Positions 34,553 to 46,529 of a stretch of 64,000 nt of DNA are shown in pieces. The notes under the pieces were generated by a model, which was not told the origin of the DNA, ran no database searches, and saw nothing but the letters and a program-made list of their open reading frames with translations. Each line of letters starts with the position of its first letter. Position 1 is the first letter of the stretch. A program made the translations under genes and the position numbers. The DNA is from Cervus elaphus (lineage: Eukaryota > Chordata > Mammalia > Artiodactyla > Cervidae). The stretch spans positions 26,817,501-26,881,500 of the forward strand of contig NC_057826.1 of NCBI RefSeq assembly GCF_910594005.1. Reading direction: 5' to 3'.

Positions 34553-34752
34553 TCAGCTGGTAAAGTTGGCTCAGCTGGTAAAGAGTCTGCCTGCAATGCA
34601 GGAGATCTGGGTTCAGTCCCTGAGTTGGGAAGATCTCCTGGAGAAGGGAAAGGCTACCCACTCCAGTGTTCTGGCCTGGAGAACTCCATGGACTGTATAG
34701 TCCATGGGGTCGCAAACAGTCAGAGATGACTGAGCGACTTTCACTTTCATGA
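34553..34752 (+). mobile_element. Bov-tA SINE with internal head duplication
   Basis: The head motif 'gctcagctggtaaag' occurs twice in a row (the first copy as 'actcagctggtaaag', then 34569-34583). The rest is a well preserved Bov-tA ending 'gactgagcgactttcacttt'. Confidence 0.93.
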
Positions 34753-35335
34753 ATATCTTGGAATTGGTTATTGGCTTTTATACCTCGTGTTGTACTTCCA
34801 ACACTTATCAATCTTAGAATGCCAAACAGACCTTAAAACATTAAGAATCTATTCATATATTTATGAATAAATGTACAACAATGTTTGTTTTCATTTTATT
34901 CTTGCATTAAATGGTTATTCTCTTAGACCTATTATCATCAATTGTAATACAAATTGAATAACAGCCATAAAACATGAAAAATAACATACTTATATAAGGC
35001 TTTTGTGTATTTTTATTTTATAAACTTCTAGTGTGTCATCCAGTACAAATTTTGGCAGACTCACATAAAGTAGTACAGTTCTGTGATTTTTTTCAGACTC
35101 TGATAAAACATTGGGCCACATTTTGTCTTGTTCTGTATCTGCTCAAAGCTTGTAACAAGTTTACCGAAATTCCTGCTGTATAAGGACTGCTCTAAATGAC
35201 AGAGAATTTTAGAGAGAATTCCTTTAAAGCATGGATATCCAAATAAGGTACTTGTGCTTAATCTCCTCCCATAAAAATTGGCCTCCTTGTCCTGTATTTT
35301 TATCTGCTTAACTCTCAAATGAGTTCCACTGGGTT
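34753..35335. other. Intergenic DNA, no recognised feature
   Basis: AT-rich and unassigned. The 85-residue minus frame at 35061-35318 has no known motif. Confidence 0.4.
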
Positions 35336-35341
35336 AAAAAT

Positions 35342-36957
35342 AATTACAGAATTGCATTTCTCTAATAATGAGTGATGTTGAGCACCTTTTCATGTGTTTG
35401 TTAGCCATCTGTATGTCTTCTTTGGAGAAATGTCTGTTTAGTTCTCTGGCCCATTTTTTGATTGGGTCATTTATTTTTCTGGAATTGAGCTGCAGGAGTT
35501 GCTTGTATATTTTTGAGATTAATCCTTTGTCTGTTTCTTCATTTGCTATTATTTTCTCCCAATCTGACGGCTGTCTTTTCACCTTACTTATAGTTTCTTT
35601 TGTAGTGCAAAAGCTTTTAAGTTTCATTAGATCCCATTTGTTTATTTTTGCTTTTATTTCCAATATTCTGGGAGGTGGGTCATAGAGGATCTTGCTGTGA
35701 TTTATGTCGGAGAGTGTTTTGCCTATGTTCTCCTCTAGAAGTTTTATAGTTTCTGGTCTTACATTTAGATCTTTAATCCATTTTGAGTTTATTTTTGTGT
35801 ATGGTGTTAGAAAGTGTTCTAGTTTCATTCTTTTGCAAGTGGTTGACCAGTTTTCCCAGCACCACTTGTTAAAGAGGTTGTCTTTTTTCCATTGTATATC
35901 CTTGCCTCCTTTGTCAAAGATAAGGTGTCCATAGGTTCGTGGATTTATCTCTGGGCTTTCTATTCTGTTCCATTGGTCTATATTTCTGTCTTTGTGCCAG
36001 TACCACACTGTCTTGATGACTGTGGCTTTGTAGTAGAGTCTGAAGTCAGGCAGGTTGATTCCTCCAGTTCCATTCTTCTTTCTTAAGATTACTTTGGCTA
36101 TTCGAGGTTTTTTGTATTACACACCAGTCAGGATGGCTGCTATCCAAAAGTCTACAAGCAATAAATGCTGGAGAGGGTGTGGAGAAAAGGGAACCCTCTT
36201 ACACTGTTGGTGGGAATGCAAACTAGTACAGCCACTATGGAAAACAGTGTGGAGATTCCTTAAAAAACTGGAAATAGAACTGCCATATGACCCAGCAATA
36301 CCACTTCTGGGCATACACACTGAGGAAACCAGATCTGAAAGAGACACATGCACCCCAATGTTCATCGCAGCACTGTTTATAATAGCCAGGACATGGAAGC
36401 AACCTAGATGCCCATCAGCAGATGAATGGATAAGGAAGCTGTGGTACATATACACCATGGAATTTTACTCAGCCGTCAAAAAGAATTCATTTGAACCAGT
36501 CCTAATGAGATGGATGAAACTGGAGCCCCTTATACAGAGTGAAGTAAGCCAGAAAGATAAAGAACATTACAGCATACTAACACATATATATGGAATTTAG
36601 AAAGATGGTAACGATAACCCTATATGCAAAACAGAAAAAGAGACACAGAAATACAGAACAGACTTTTGAACTCTGTGGGAGAAGGTGAGGGTGGGATGTT
36701 TCAAAAGAACAGCATGTATACTATCTATGGTGAAACAGATCACCAGCCCAGGTGGGATGCATGAGACAAGTGCTCGGGCCTGGTACACTGGGAAGACCCA
36801 GAGGAATCGGGTGGAGAGGGAGGTGGGAGGGGGGATCGGGATGGGGAATAAGTGTAAATCTATGGCTGATTCATATCAATGTATGACAAAACCCACTGAA
36901 ATGTTGTGAAGTAATTAGCCTCCAACTAATAAAAAAATTAAAAAAAAAATTACAGAA
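35342..36957 (+). mobile_element. Recent L1 insertion with inverted 5' segment (twin-primed type)
   Basis: The body 35352-36947 is flanked by 'aattacagaa' (35342-35351 and 36948-36957) and has an A-rich tail at 36931-36948. From 35352 to about 36117 it is L1 ORF2 on the minus strand, with a 224-residue frame at 35334-36008. From about 36118 to 36947 it is the L1 3' end on the plus strand, starting 'cacaccagtcaggatggctg'. In L1 order the two segments abut, with only a few tens of bases missing. The plus frame 36055-36600 is the C-terminus of ORF2 fused to antisense sequence and is not a gene. Confidence 0.95.
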
Positions 36958-37570
36958 AATGTATTCCATTTGATCATATTGTCTTCATGATTGACCCACA
37001 ATCATGGGTCACCCACAAAGCAATGAAATGGATTACAAGATAAAAAAGTATATTTTATGCTCTTTAGTCATATATCACATCTGGTAACCAATTGCCTTAT
37101 ATACTATTAACAAATTAGAAAATATTTACCATCCATCACCTCATCTCATCTGGTCAAGTACTGAGATTGTACATTTCAAAAATATACATTGCTGACAACA
37201 GCAACTAATCCTCACCCAATAATAGGTTGAATACTTTGAGTGCTCTTAGAATACCTTTCAACTAAAAACTACAGAAAAAAACTTTGTGGCCTTGAGTACA
37301 TTGCACTTTATAGTAAATTATAAGATGTTTTCTTGTACAACATGGTTTTAGACTCTCTTCTAGTGTTCAGTTACAGCAAGACACTTTTCCTGTGGGGGAA
37401 TATGGAAAGACACTAATAATTTTTATAATGTTCCTGTTATTTTCCTTTCATGGAAGGAATACCAACCAATTTCAAATTGCCCTCAAGCATTATTTAAACT
37501 TAAGGCACAGAGATTATATTAGGTAAAGACTAAGATACTGTAACAAGGAAACTGAATACTACTTTAATTT
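36958..37570. other. Intergenic DNA, no recognised feature
   Basis: AT-rich single-copy-looking sequence with no coding frame. Confidence 0.45.
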
Positions 37571-37571
37571 A

Positions 37572-38223
37572 GAGTCATTGCTGTTGAGTCGCGCAGTCAT
37601 GTCCAACTATTTGAGACCCCATGGACTGCAGCATTCCAGGCTTCCCTGTCCTTCACCATCTCCCGGAGTTTGCTCAAACTCATGTCCATTGAGTTGATGA
37701 TGCCATCCAACCATCTCATCTTCTGTTGTCCCTTTATCCTCCTGCCCCCAATCTTTCCCAGCATCAGGGTCTTTTCCATTGAGTCGGCTTTTTGTATCAG
37801 GTGTATTGGAGCTTCAGTTTCAGCATCAGTCCTTCCAATGAATATTCAAAGTTGATTTCCTTTGGGATTGGCTGGTTTCATCTCCTTGCAGTTCGATGAC
37901 TCTCAAGAGTCTTCTTCAACACCACAGTTTGAAGGCATCAGTTCTTCAGTGTTCAGCCTTCTTTATGGTCCAACTTTCACAAGGCAAAACCATACATTTG
38001 ACTATGTGGACCTTTGTCAGCAAACTAATGTCTCTGCTTTTTAATATGCTATCTAGGTTGGCCATAACTTTTCTTCCAAGGAGCAAGCATCTTTTAATAT
38101 CATGGCTTCAGTCACTGTCTGCAGTGATTTTGGAGGCCAAGAAAATAAAGTCTCTCACTGTTTCCATTTTTTCCCCATTTATTTGCCATGAAGTGATGGG
38201 ACCAGATGTCATGATCTTCGTTT
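37572..38223 (-). mobile_element. BovB LINE 3' half, minus strand
   Basis: The 3' tail is at the left ('gttgagtcgcgcagtcatgt'). It runs to 'gtgatgggaccagatgtcat' on the right. Several small deletions break it. Confidence 0.95.
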
Positions 38224-38599
38224 AAAGAGTATAGAAGCCTATTTCCCTTGTGCTGTAGTCTAGGTGGATATTTATGTTCCATGTAGCCATTCAGGGAACC
38301 AGTTTCCTTTCACCTTGTTTCTGCACTGTCTTCTAGGAGGTTGTCTTTGTCGTTGCATGGCTGAAGCTAGGTTATGGGCACATCCATTGTCCTGCAGAAA
38401 GGGAAGAGAGTATGAAGAAGTGCATGTCCAATGTCTTAAGGTCCAGGCCAAGAAATGGTAAATGTATATTCTGCTCACATTCCTTAGCTACATAGTGACT
38501 AAATGTAAGGGAGGCTTGAAAATGAGGTCTAGCTGAGTTGTTGTGTACCAAGTGAAAGTTATATTACTATGAAAAAAAGAGGTCGACATTTAATACCAT

Positions 38600-38695
38600 A
38601 GAAAGGTTGGATAACTTGCGTAAGGCTACAAAGCTAATAAGTGAAAGAGTTAAGTGGGATTCAAACCCAGACACTGTTGTTCCTTAAATAATGCC
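38600..38695 (-). mobile_element. MIR fragment, antisense
   Basis: 'ggataacttgcgtaaggcta', 'aagtgggattcaaacccaga' and the following bases match reverse MIR. Confidence 0.65.
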
Positions 38696-38704
38696 CTTAA
38701 ATAT

Positions 38705-38895
38705 TATTTCAGTTTTCGTTGCTGTGTAACCACCATCCCAAAATGTACCTATTTTTTATGATTCTGTGGATTTGCTGGGCAGTTCTTCTGTTGTCTGGAG
38801 TCACTCATATGGCTACCTTCAGATGTCAGATTGGCTCAAGTCCAGGTTCAGCTGAAGTTGCAGTTGGGACACTATGATTCTTTATCTTGTGATTT
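38705..38895. repeat. Possible old LTR or related repeat fragment
   Basis: 'gttttcgttgctgtgtaacc' followed by 'tctgtggatttgctgggcag' resembles a mammal-wide repeat starting with a 'tgctgtgtaacaa' motif. The family is not certain. Confidence 0.35.
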
Positions 38896-39129
38896 CACCA
38901 TATGATTAGCTTAGGCTTCCTTAAGGCATGTAAGACAGGATTCCAATAGGGAGTGTTCCAGTATCATAGAATTAGAAGGTACAAGGTCTCTGAAAGCCTG
39001 GTATTAGAAGGCACACCTTCACCTCTACTGCCATCTGTAGGTAAAATCAAGTCAGAGGGCCAGTACATATCTCACGGGAGGCTCCGTAGCTTCATGAGAG
39101 TAGTAGAAAACCCTAATTGCAGAAGGTGT

Positions 39130-39262
39130 ACAAGATGGGACATGTGTTTGGGTAGATTCTGGGAGTTGGTGATGGACAGGGAGGCCTGGTGTGCTGCAGT
39201 CCATAGGGTTGCAAAGAGTCGGACACAAGAGTGACTGAACTGAACTGGACTGAACTGATGAG
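39130..39262 (+). mobile_element. BovB 3' tail fragment
   Basis: 'gggtagattctgggagttgg' to 'gactgaactgaactggactg'. The 93-residue plus frame at 38953-39234 ends in it and is not a gene. Confidence 0.92.
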
Positions 39263-40630
39263 GTGGGAGCTACTATTGTGTCCATTTCTCTGAACAGTTT
39301 ACCACAAATACTAGGCAATTCTATTTCTCAAAATCTAGGATTGGAAAGCACCTAGGGAAATTAAAGTCTGAGACATCCTCTGATCCAGGTATGAAACTCA
39401 CATAGGCACTACATGGGATTTGTGGTCTTCTTATTTTTATTCTACCCTAAGGGAAGATCAGGACAGGGAGTGTGCAGGATTAGACTGAAAGACTAAGGAA
39501 GAATGTCTGGTTCTGAGTGGGTAATACATACCATTAGCTTCCTATGGTAAAATGTGTTACATTTTGGGGTGTGTTCAATGAACTAGGAGGCTTAACAAGT
39601 GAGCATATGTTAGTTGTATTTACTTGAGGGCATTCGAGGTTGGGAATGACTTCCTCTGGAGTATAACCAAGAGGATATCTTCCTTGAATAAAAAGATCTG
39701 GATCTTGGGGTTAGGATGCCTCTGAAAATTCAGAGGGAGAGTCTGTGAGAAGCAGTGAGCTCAAGCTTTCCAGCACAAAGTAGGGGGGCCAATATTGTTT
39801 CAAATCGGAGTCAGGGGTGTGGAAGGCAGTCAGCTGTGGGAAGTAAACTTCACTGGGGATGACAGGCAATGGGATCAATTGGGATGGGGAGCATGGAAGG
39901 GGAGGGGACTGAGAAGAGCTGAAATTTCAGGTGGTAATCTGAGATAAGATCGTCCTGAAATCTTCAAGGGCAGTGAGTGCATCCCATTTACTCTCACATC
40001 CTTAGTGCTGCATTTATGTTAGATATGTAGTAGATGCTCATAGATGTTTACTTAAATAAAGTACTTTTATACTACAGAGGAAGTGAGAAAATTCCTAACC
40101 AATAAAGTTGAGTAGTAGTGGGTGCTATTGTAACTAAAAATCCAGGAGGTTAGTTGGTAGTGGATGAAAACTGTCTCTTCCAGTTTTGTGGGAAGGGGTG
40201 CTTAAAAGAGCCATGACTTGCTCTGCTATGGTCTCTGATCTGTTGGGAAATAAAGTCTCTATTTACTTACCCATGGGTACTCTTAGGACAAATTCAACTC
40301 TCAGTAAAGACCAGACTCATAAAACAGTGGGGGCATTTTAAGGAGGTTTTACTACAGTGTACAGCTAAATTTCCAAATTTTGAAGGTGGATGATCCCTGT
40401 TGTGCTAAATTATTGATTTTCAACAACTTCAGTTCAACATTTTTATGTCTCTTTCAATATGATGATATAAAAAGAAAGACCTTTTCTTAACATCACTTCT
40501 ATAGTTGCTTTCTGTCCTTAGTTTTAAGCAAGCAATCAAATCTAACTCTTAAATTTCTCATTTTTTTGGTCACTGAGGATTATCATTCTAAGCAAAGTAA
40601 AATCCCTGTGAGTTTTAGTGAGCAGCACTT
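39263..40630. other. Intergenic DNA with an L2-like fragment
   Basis: Mostly unassigned. Positions 39960-40063 (plus) resemble an L2 LINE 3' end ('atccttagtgctgcatttat', 'agtagatgctcatagatgtt', 'aaataaa'). Confidence 0.45.
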
Positions 40631-40632
40631 CT

Positions 40633-40844
40633 AGCAGCTGTTAGTTCAGTTCAGTTCAGTCACTCAGTTGTGTCTGACTCTTTGCGACCTCGTGGACTGC
40701 AGCACCCCAGGCTTGCCTGTCCATCACCAACTCCTGGAGTTTGCTCAAACTCATGTCCATCGAGGTGGTGATGTCATCCAACCATCTCATTCTCTGTTGT
40801 CTTCTTCTCCTCCTGCTTCAATCTTTCCCAGCATCAGCAGCTGT
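40633..40844 (-). mobile_element. BovB 3' tail, antisense, with target-site duplication
   Basis: The body 40642-40835 reads 'tagttcagttcagttcagtc' at the left, which is the BovB 3' terminus. A perfect 9 bp duplication 'agcagctgt' flanks it (40633-40641 and 40836-40844). Confidence 0.92.
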
Positions 40845-40933
40845 CAGTTGTCACTTAACTACACTTGTCTAGTGGTTAAAGTTTGTTGATTACATCTAAA
40901 AGTTGTTGTTCTTGAGCCAAATTTAAACACGTA

Positions 40934-41266
40934 TGTGCTGTGCTATGCTTAGTTGCTCCGTTGTGTCTGAGTTTTTAGACCCCATGGACTGTAGCTTGCC
41001 AGACTCCTCTGTCCATGGGGATTCTCCAGGCAAGAATATTAGAGTGAGTTGCCATGCCCTCTCCAGGGGATCTTCCCACCCCAGGGTTCGAACTCAGGTC
41101 TCCCACATTGCAGGTGATTCTTTACCATCTGAGCTACCAGGGAAGCCCAAGAATATGAGTGGGTAACCTATCCCTTCTCCAAGAGATCTTCTCAACCCAG
41201 GAATCGAACTGGATTCTCCTGCATAGCAGGTGGATTCTTTACTAGCTGAACTACCAGGGAAGCCCT
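40934..41266 (-). mobile_element. Two adjacent Bov-tA SINE units, antisense
   Basis: A complete unit (40934-41149) is followed directly by a truncated unit (41150-41266). Both end in 'gctaccagggaagccc' or 'actaccagggaagccc'. They may be a dimer or nested insertions. Confidence 0.92.
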
Positions 41267-41424
41267 TAAATGCATATACCCAAGAACAATGATACAGCTC
41301 CTGAGTTTTTGTATAAAATACCTTTGGAGTTCTTATACATTACATTGCAAAGGTATTTATCAGAATCAGGGTTGAAACATCTGATTGTGATATAGAAGAA
41401 TAGGAAAGATATTTACTCCCTGAT

Positions 41425-42112
41425 ATGGTACAACAACAGTTCCATTACTTCAAGGCAGATAGATGGGGAAAGAGTAGAAATAAATAGTGAGAGACTTTAT
41501 TTTTTGGGGCTCCAAAATCACTGCAGATGGTGACAGCAGCCATTAAATTAAAAGACACTTACTCCTTGAAGGAAAATCTATGACAAACCTAGACATCATA
41601 TTAAAAAGCAAAGACATTACTTTACCAACAAAGGTCCATATAGTCAAAACTATGGTTTTTCCAGTAGTCATGTATGGATATGAGAGTTGGACCATAAAGA
41701 AAACTGAGCGACGAAGAATTGATGCTTTTGAACTGTGATGTTGGAGAAGACTCTCAAGTCCCTTGGACTGCAAGGAGATCCAACCAGTCCATCCTAAAGG
41801 AAATCAGTCCTGAATATTCATTGGAGAGACTGATGCTGAAGCTGAAACTCCAATACTTTGGACACCTGATGCGAAGAACTGGCTCCTTGGAAAAGACCCT
41901 GATGCTGGGAAAGATTGAGGGCAGGAGGAGAAGGGGACAACAGAGGATGAGACAGTTGGATGGCATCACCAACTCAATGGACATGAGTTTGAGCAAGTTC
42001 CTGGAGTTGGTGATAGATGGGGAGGCCTGGCGTGCTACAGTTCAGCTACAGTTCATGGGGCTGCAGAATTGGACACGGCTGAGTGACTGAACTGAACTGA
42101 TGGTACAACAAC
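41425..42112 (+). mobile_element. BovB LINE, 5' truncated, with target-site duplication
   Basis: The body 41438-42099 is flanked by a perfect 13 bp duplication 'atggtacaacaac' (41425-41437 and 42100-42112). It starts near the 'ccattacttcaaggcagata' position of BovB. The open frames 41719-42090 (plus) and 41543-41773 and 41754-41996 (minus) are shadows of it. Confidence 0.97.
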
Positions 42113-42670
42113 TAAAAAGCCAGATAAGATAAAAATTATTTTTTTATATGGGGCTAGTGGAGAAGGGTTAATGCAGGAACCTGTGAAGAACTTAAATCTT
42201 AGTTGAAAGAGAGAAAGAAATAAAGAAAAGGAGAATAAGAGAGGAAGGAGCTCTTTATGGATGAACAGATACGTGTGGCAGCTTTTATACCTTGGATCAA
42301 GTTGTCAGTCTTTGTTTGGACAGATGGTGTTGCAAACCTGCCATAGATTGAGAAATATTGTAGGGATGAGGAGAAATCACTCAAGCCTTAGATGATTCCA
42401 TGGGCAGGTGGAATGAACTGGAATCTGGAAGAGGATTAGAGACCAAAGCAAATTGCTTGATCCCCAGGGTCCTTGAAGATTGTTGAGTAAGTTGCAACGG
42501 ATGAAGAGCTAAAAACAGAGAGAAATATTGCTTCACATATTCCTGTGGGAGTGAATTCTAGGATTCTACCATAGTTAAATATAAAGATGAATAAAATAAT
42601 ATCTTTAATTGCAGTCTCCAAACACTTTTTAGCTTAAATACCGGTTATCAAAGACTGTGAGGGTCTGAGA
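42113..42670. other. Intergenic DNA, no recognised feature
   Basis: Purine-rich patches near 42205-42250. No gene supported. Confidence 0.4.
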
Positions 42671-42674
42671 TTTT

Positions 42675-42800
42675 ACTGTTGTTGTTTTGTTCAGTTGCTA
42701 AGTCATGTCTGACTCTTTTTGATCCCATGGGCTGCGGCATGCCTTACTTCCCTGTCCTTAACCATCTCCCAGAGTTTGCTCAGATTCATGCCCGTGTACC
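42675..42800 (-). mobile_element. BovB 3' tail fragment, antisense
   Basis: 'gttcagttgctaagtcatgt', then 'gatcccatgggctgcggcat' and 'ccatctcccagagtttgctc'. Confidence 0.9.
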
Positions 42801-42984
42801 TGCAAGCTAACAAGTGAGCCTGCCACAATTCCATGGATGTTGGCAGAAGTCGCAGAACTTATGGGTCAGAGATGAAGGGTAGTTTCTTACTTGTAACTAG
42901 AGCAAGGTAATTTCTGAACTAAAAAAAAGCAGTGTATGGGTTCAAACTAGACAGGACATTGATTGTTGATCAGTACACTTAAAA

Positions 42985-44935
42985 CCACTCCAATAAAAAT
43001 TACCCAAATGAAAGTGAAGAGATTAGAAAAAGTTCCAGAAGAGTAACCTGTAGAATAATTTCAAGCAGTCCACAATCATGACACATTTGGAATACAAGAG
43101 GAGAAGAGAGAGAAAATGGGGCAAAGAATTTTTCAAATATGATGAAAGTCATTAACTCATAGATCCACGAGGCTTGACAAACTCTAAAAAAAAAACCATC
43201 CTTAGACAATCCGAGTCAAATTGTTAAAAATCAGTTAAAGCAAGAGAAAATCTTTAAAGTAACCAGACACAACAGCCAAATAGAGAAAAGCAACAAGGCC
43301 CAAACTGAATCTTAAAGGATTAATAAGATTGATGTACTGCTAGAAAAACTGATGAAGATGGAAAAAAAACCTTACAAATTATTATTAGCAGGAGTGAAAG
43401 TTAAGACATGACTACAAATCTCAGACACTGAAAGTATAGAAGAATACTATGAATAACTCTGTCAAGACATTCAATAACTTAATTGAAAGATACAACTTAT
43501 AAAACGGGTATAAGAAATAGAAATGACTAATAGTCCTTAAAAAAAGGACAAAATTGGAGAAATTACATTACCTGATCCCAAGATTAACTATGAAGATACA
43601 GCAGTCAAGCTAGCATGATATTAAACTAAGGATAGAAAAATAGATCTATGGAATACAGTAGTTTGGAAATAGATCCATTCTTTTTTTATGGTCAATTAAT
43701 TTTCAACAAAGACACCATAGCAATTCAATAGGTAAAATGATGGTTTTTCAGCAGATGGTACTGAAAGAACAAGATAAGTGTATGAGAAAGATGAGTACCA
43801 ATTCCTACTATGTACCATACATAATATCGATTCAAAATGGGAGAGTATTTTCCTGACTTTGGGGCATACGAAGTTTCCTTAGGGGGATACAAAAGGCATT
43901 TGCTATAAAATGAAAAGATAAGCTGGACTTCAATTGAAAGCCTCAGTTATTCTAAAGGCATCATTAAGGAAATGAACAGGTAAGTCAGAGACTAGGAGAC
44001 AATAGCTGTAATCTATGCATCTGCAAAGAACTCACAACCAGAACATAACGAACACCTGCTATAGTGAAGAAATCAAAACCCACACCATCCACGTGAGAAA
44101 ATGGACAAAATAGCTGAGCAGGCAGGCATTTTATTCAGAAGATATAAAAATGAACAACAAATGCATGAAAGGTACTCAACATCATTTGTCATGAGGAGAG
44201 TGCAATTTAGAACCACAGGGGTATGTCATGTCGTGCTTGCCAGAAGGTTCCAAGTTAAAAAGACTGACAATACCAACTGTCAGTGAGAATGTGAAACAAC
44301 AGAGCTTCCATGCTTTGCTAGTGTTAATGTAAAACAGCACAGCTATTTTTGAGAAACAGTTTGACGGTTTTTTGTATAAAGTTAAACTATATAATTACTG
44401 TATAGCCCAGTAATCCTATTCCTGGTTATTTCGCCAAGAAAAATGAAAATGGATATTAACAAAAATACTTATACAAGGATGTTTCTACCAGCTTTATTTA
44501 TAATACCTCAAACTGGGACTAAGTCACATGTCTGCAAATAAAAGAATAGAAAAATATTCATACAGTGTAATACTGCACAGTATTGAGAATGAATAAATTA
44601 TTGCTAAATGCAACAATATGGGCAAATCTTAGAAGTATAATGAATGAAAGCATGTAGCCAAAAAAAAAGAGCATAGTACTATATTATTTCTTTCATATGA
44701 AGCTCCAGAACAGGGAGTTCTAATCTATAGTGATAGAAAGCAGGATAATTATTGCCTCTGTGGAGACACCTAGAAGGGTTTGCAAAGTCAACTTGCTAGA
44801 GTGATTTAAAAGCTATATATATTGGTTGGGGTTAAGTGAGCTTATATGATTGCCAAAGTTCATCAGATTGTACACTTAAGATCTGTGTATTTCACTCTAT
44901 GTACATGATGATTCTATTAAAAAAAAAAGAGTAAA
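42985..44935 (+). mobile_element. Ancient L1, heavily decayed, with ORF1-end, ORF2 and 3' end pieces
   Basis: L1 landmarks in plus order: 'aaagaatttttcaaatatga' (about 43123), 'acagcagtcaagctagcatg' (43600), 'atccattctttttttatggt' (43673), 'aggtactcaacatcatttgt' (44171), 'tagcccagtaatcctattcc' (44403), and an end at the A-tract 44921-44931. No frame of useful length remains. Much of ORF2 is missing between 43460 and 43600. Confidence 0.8.
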
Positions 44936-45039
44936 GAACCTTCCAGAATCATGATAAGGAACTGAATGCTGCAAAGAAAAATAAAACTCTCCTGTAGCCC
45001 ACATTCTATAAGGCAATGGATACAGTTTTCTGGCAATTC

Positions 45040-45515
45040 TTTTATTTAACATAAAATGTATTGAGTACCTCCTGTGTATGAGGCATGTTCTAGGAATTAC
45101 TGAACAGAGAAAAAAATAGCCTTGTTTTCACATGCTTTGCATTTTAGGGGAAGAAAAGGATGGGAGTGGGGAGAAGATGCACGCTGTAAACAAACACCTT
45201 AAAGGGGAAAATAATTTCAGAAAGGTGCCATGAAAAAAACTGTCTGGGAGAAGGGGTGGGGGCAATATTTTAGTTGAGGTAGTGAGGAAAGACTTCTTTG
45301 AGGAGGAGGAGGTGACATTTGAGTTGATTCTTAAATGATAAGAAAGAGCCAGCCATGTGAAGATCTGTGGGAAGAGTATTTCAAGCAGAGGGGACAGTCA
45401 GTGTACAGGTCCTATGGTGACAATAAGTGTGGCACATTTGAAAGAACGGTGGAAGTTCTGTGTAACAAGAGCATAGGGATCATGGGGAGAGGGATAGATG
45501 GTAAAAGTGATCTTG
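45040..45515 (+). repeat. Fourth copy of the unnamed old mammal-wide repeat, best-preserved start
   Basis: 'attgagtacctcctgtgtat', 'gaggaggaggtgacatttga', 'agagccagccatgtgaagat' and 'tttcaagcagaggggacagt' follow the expected block order. The 76-residue frame at 45335-45565 lies inside it and is not a gene. Confidence 0.6.
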
Positions 45516-46525
45516 TGTCTGCTATTTATAGCTATGTGGATTCTCATTGGTTGTTTAGGGTATAAATATTCCTGGCTAGTGTCCAAATCATTTAATGGGT
45601 ATAAAATTTGCATAAGAATATGCTTTGCAAAATGAAAATAACTAAATGCATTCTGGTTATTATTGCTATTATTTTAATGATTAAATATCTGTATGTTTTC
45701 ATCAGTAAACCCTACTTGAAAAGCTCTGCTTTTTTATTGCTTAGTAATCTAAGTTATAGCGCAACAATTAGAAAATCACAGATAAAGCCAAAAGAACTAA
45801 AAAAAAGAACTCTATGGTTATCTTAGTTATATAATTCTGAACATAATCACGTATGTTAATTAACCATGCTGCATAATCCTGAAAATTGATATCACTACTC
45901 TGTTTCCATGTCACTTAATATGTATCACAATATTATTTAAAAGGCTACAGAGTGAACCACTGCACAAACATATAATAATTCAATCCTGCAATCTTTATTT
46001 TTTCAATCCTGTAACCTTGAATAATTAGGTTGTTTTCACCTCTTCATTTTTAAATGATTGTACATCATTGTGCTTCATCTCTAATTGTTTTGGGGATAGA
46101 TTTTTGGAGTCAAAGTTCCTTTTGAAACATTCTAATCAACCTCCCCAATGTCTCTACCAATATAATGAGCTATTTCAGTGTAACTTTTTCCTTTATAAAA
46201 GTTACCTGGAAAAAATGATAGCCTTTCTGTTGTTTTGTAGGCACATTCTGAATCAGGAAATGTGCTGTTTTGGCTTTTTTTAGAAAATCAAGTCCAAGAC
46301 AAAAGCTTTGTTTGAAAAAAAAAGGAGAAAGGCTATGCTCCAGTGGAAAAGTGTGGTTCAGGGGTTGCCCCATTATGCTTCCTTCTTCCTGTTTAGCTGA
46401 TGTGTTACTGGAATCATTACGTGGTTGTATTATGAGGGGAAAGAATGAGAAGGAGACAGTGGTGATACGATGAAGCTACAAGTGCACACACAGCCTAGGA
46501 ACAGGGTGAGGGACACAGCATGAGC
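45516..46525. other. Intergenic DNA, no recognised feature
   Basis: AT-rich. Short frames (67-72 residues) on both strands have no recognisable motif. Confidence 0.4.
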
Positions 46526-46529
46526 CTGC

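Noticed and set aside
36055..36600. 181-residue protein
   Set aside because: It is an artificial join of antisense and sense L1 sequence at an inversion breakpoint.
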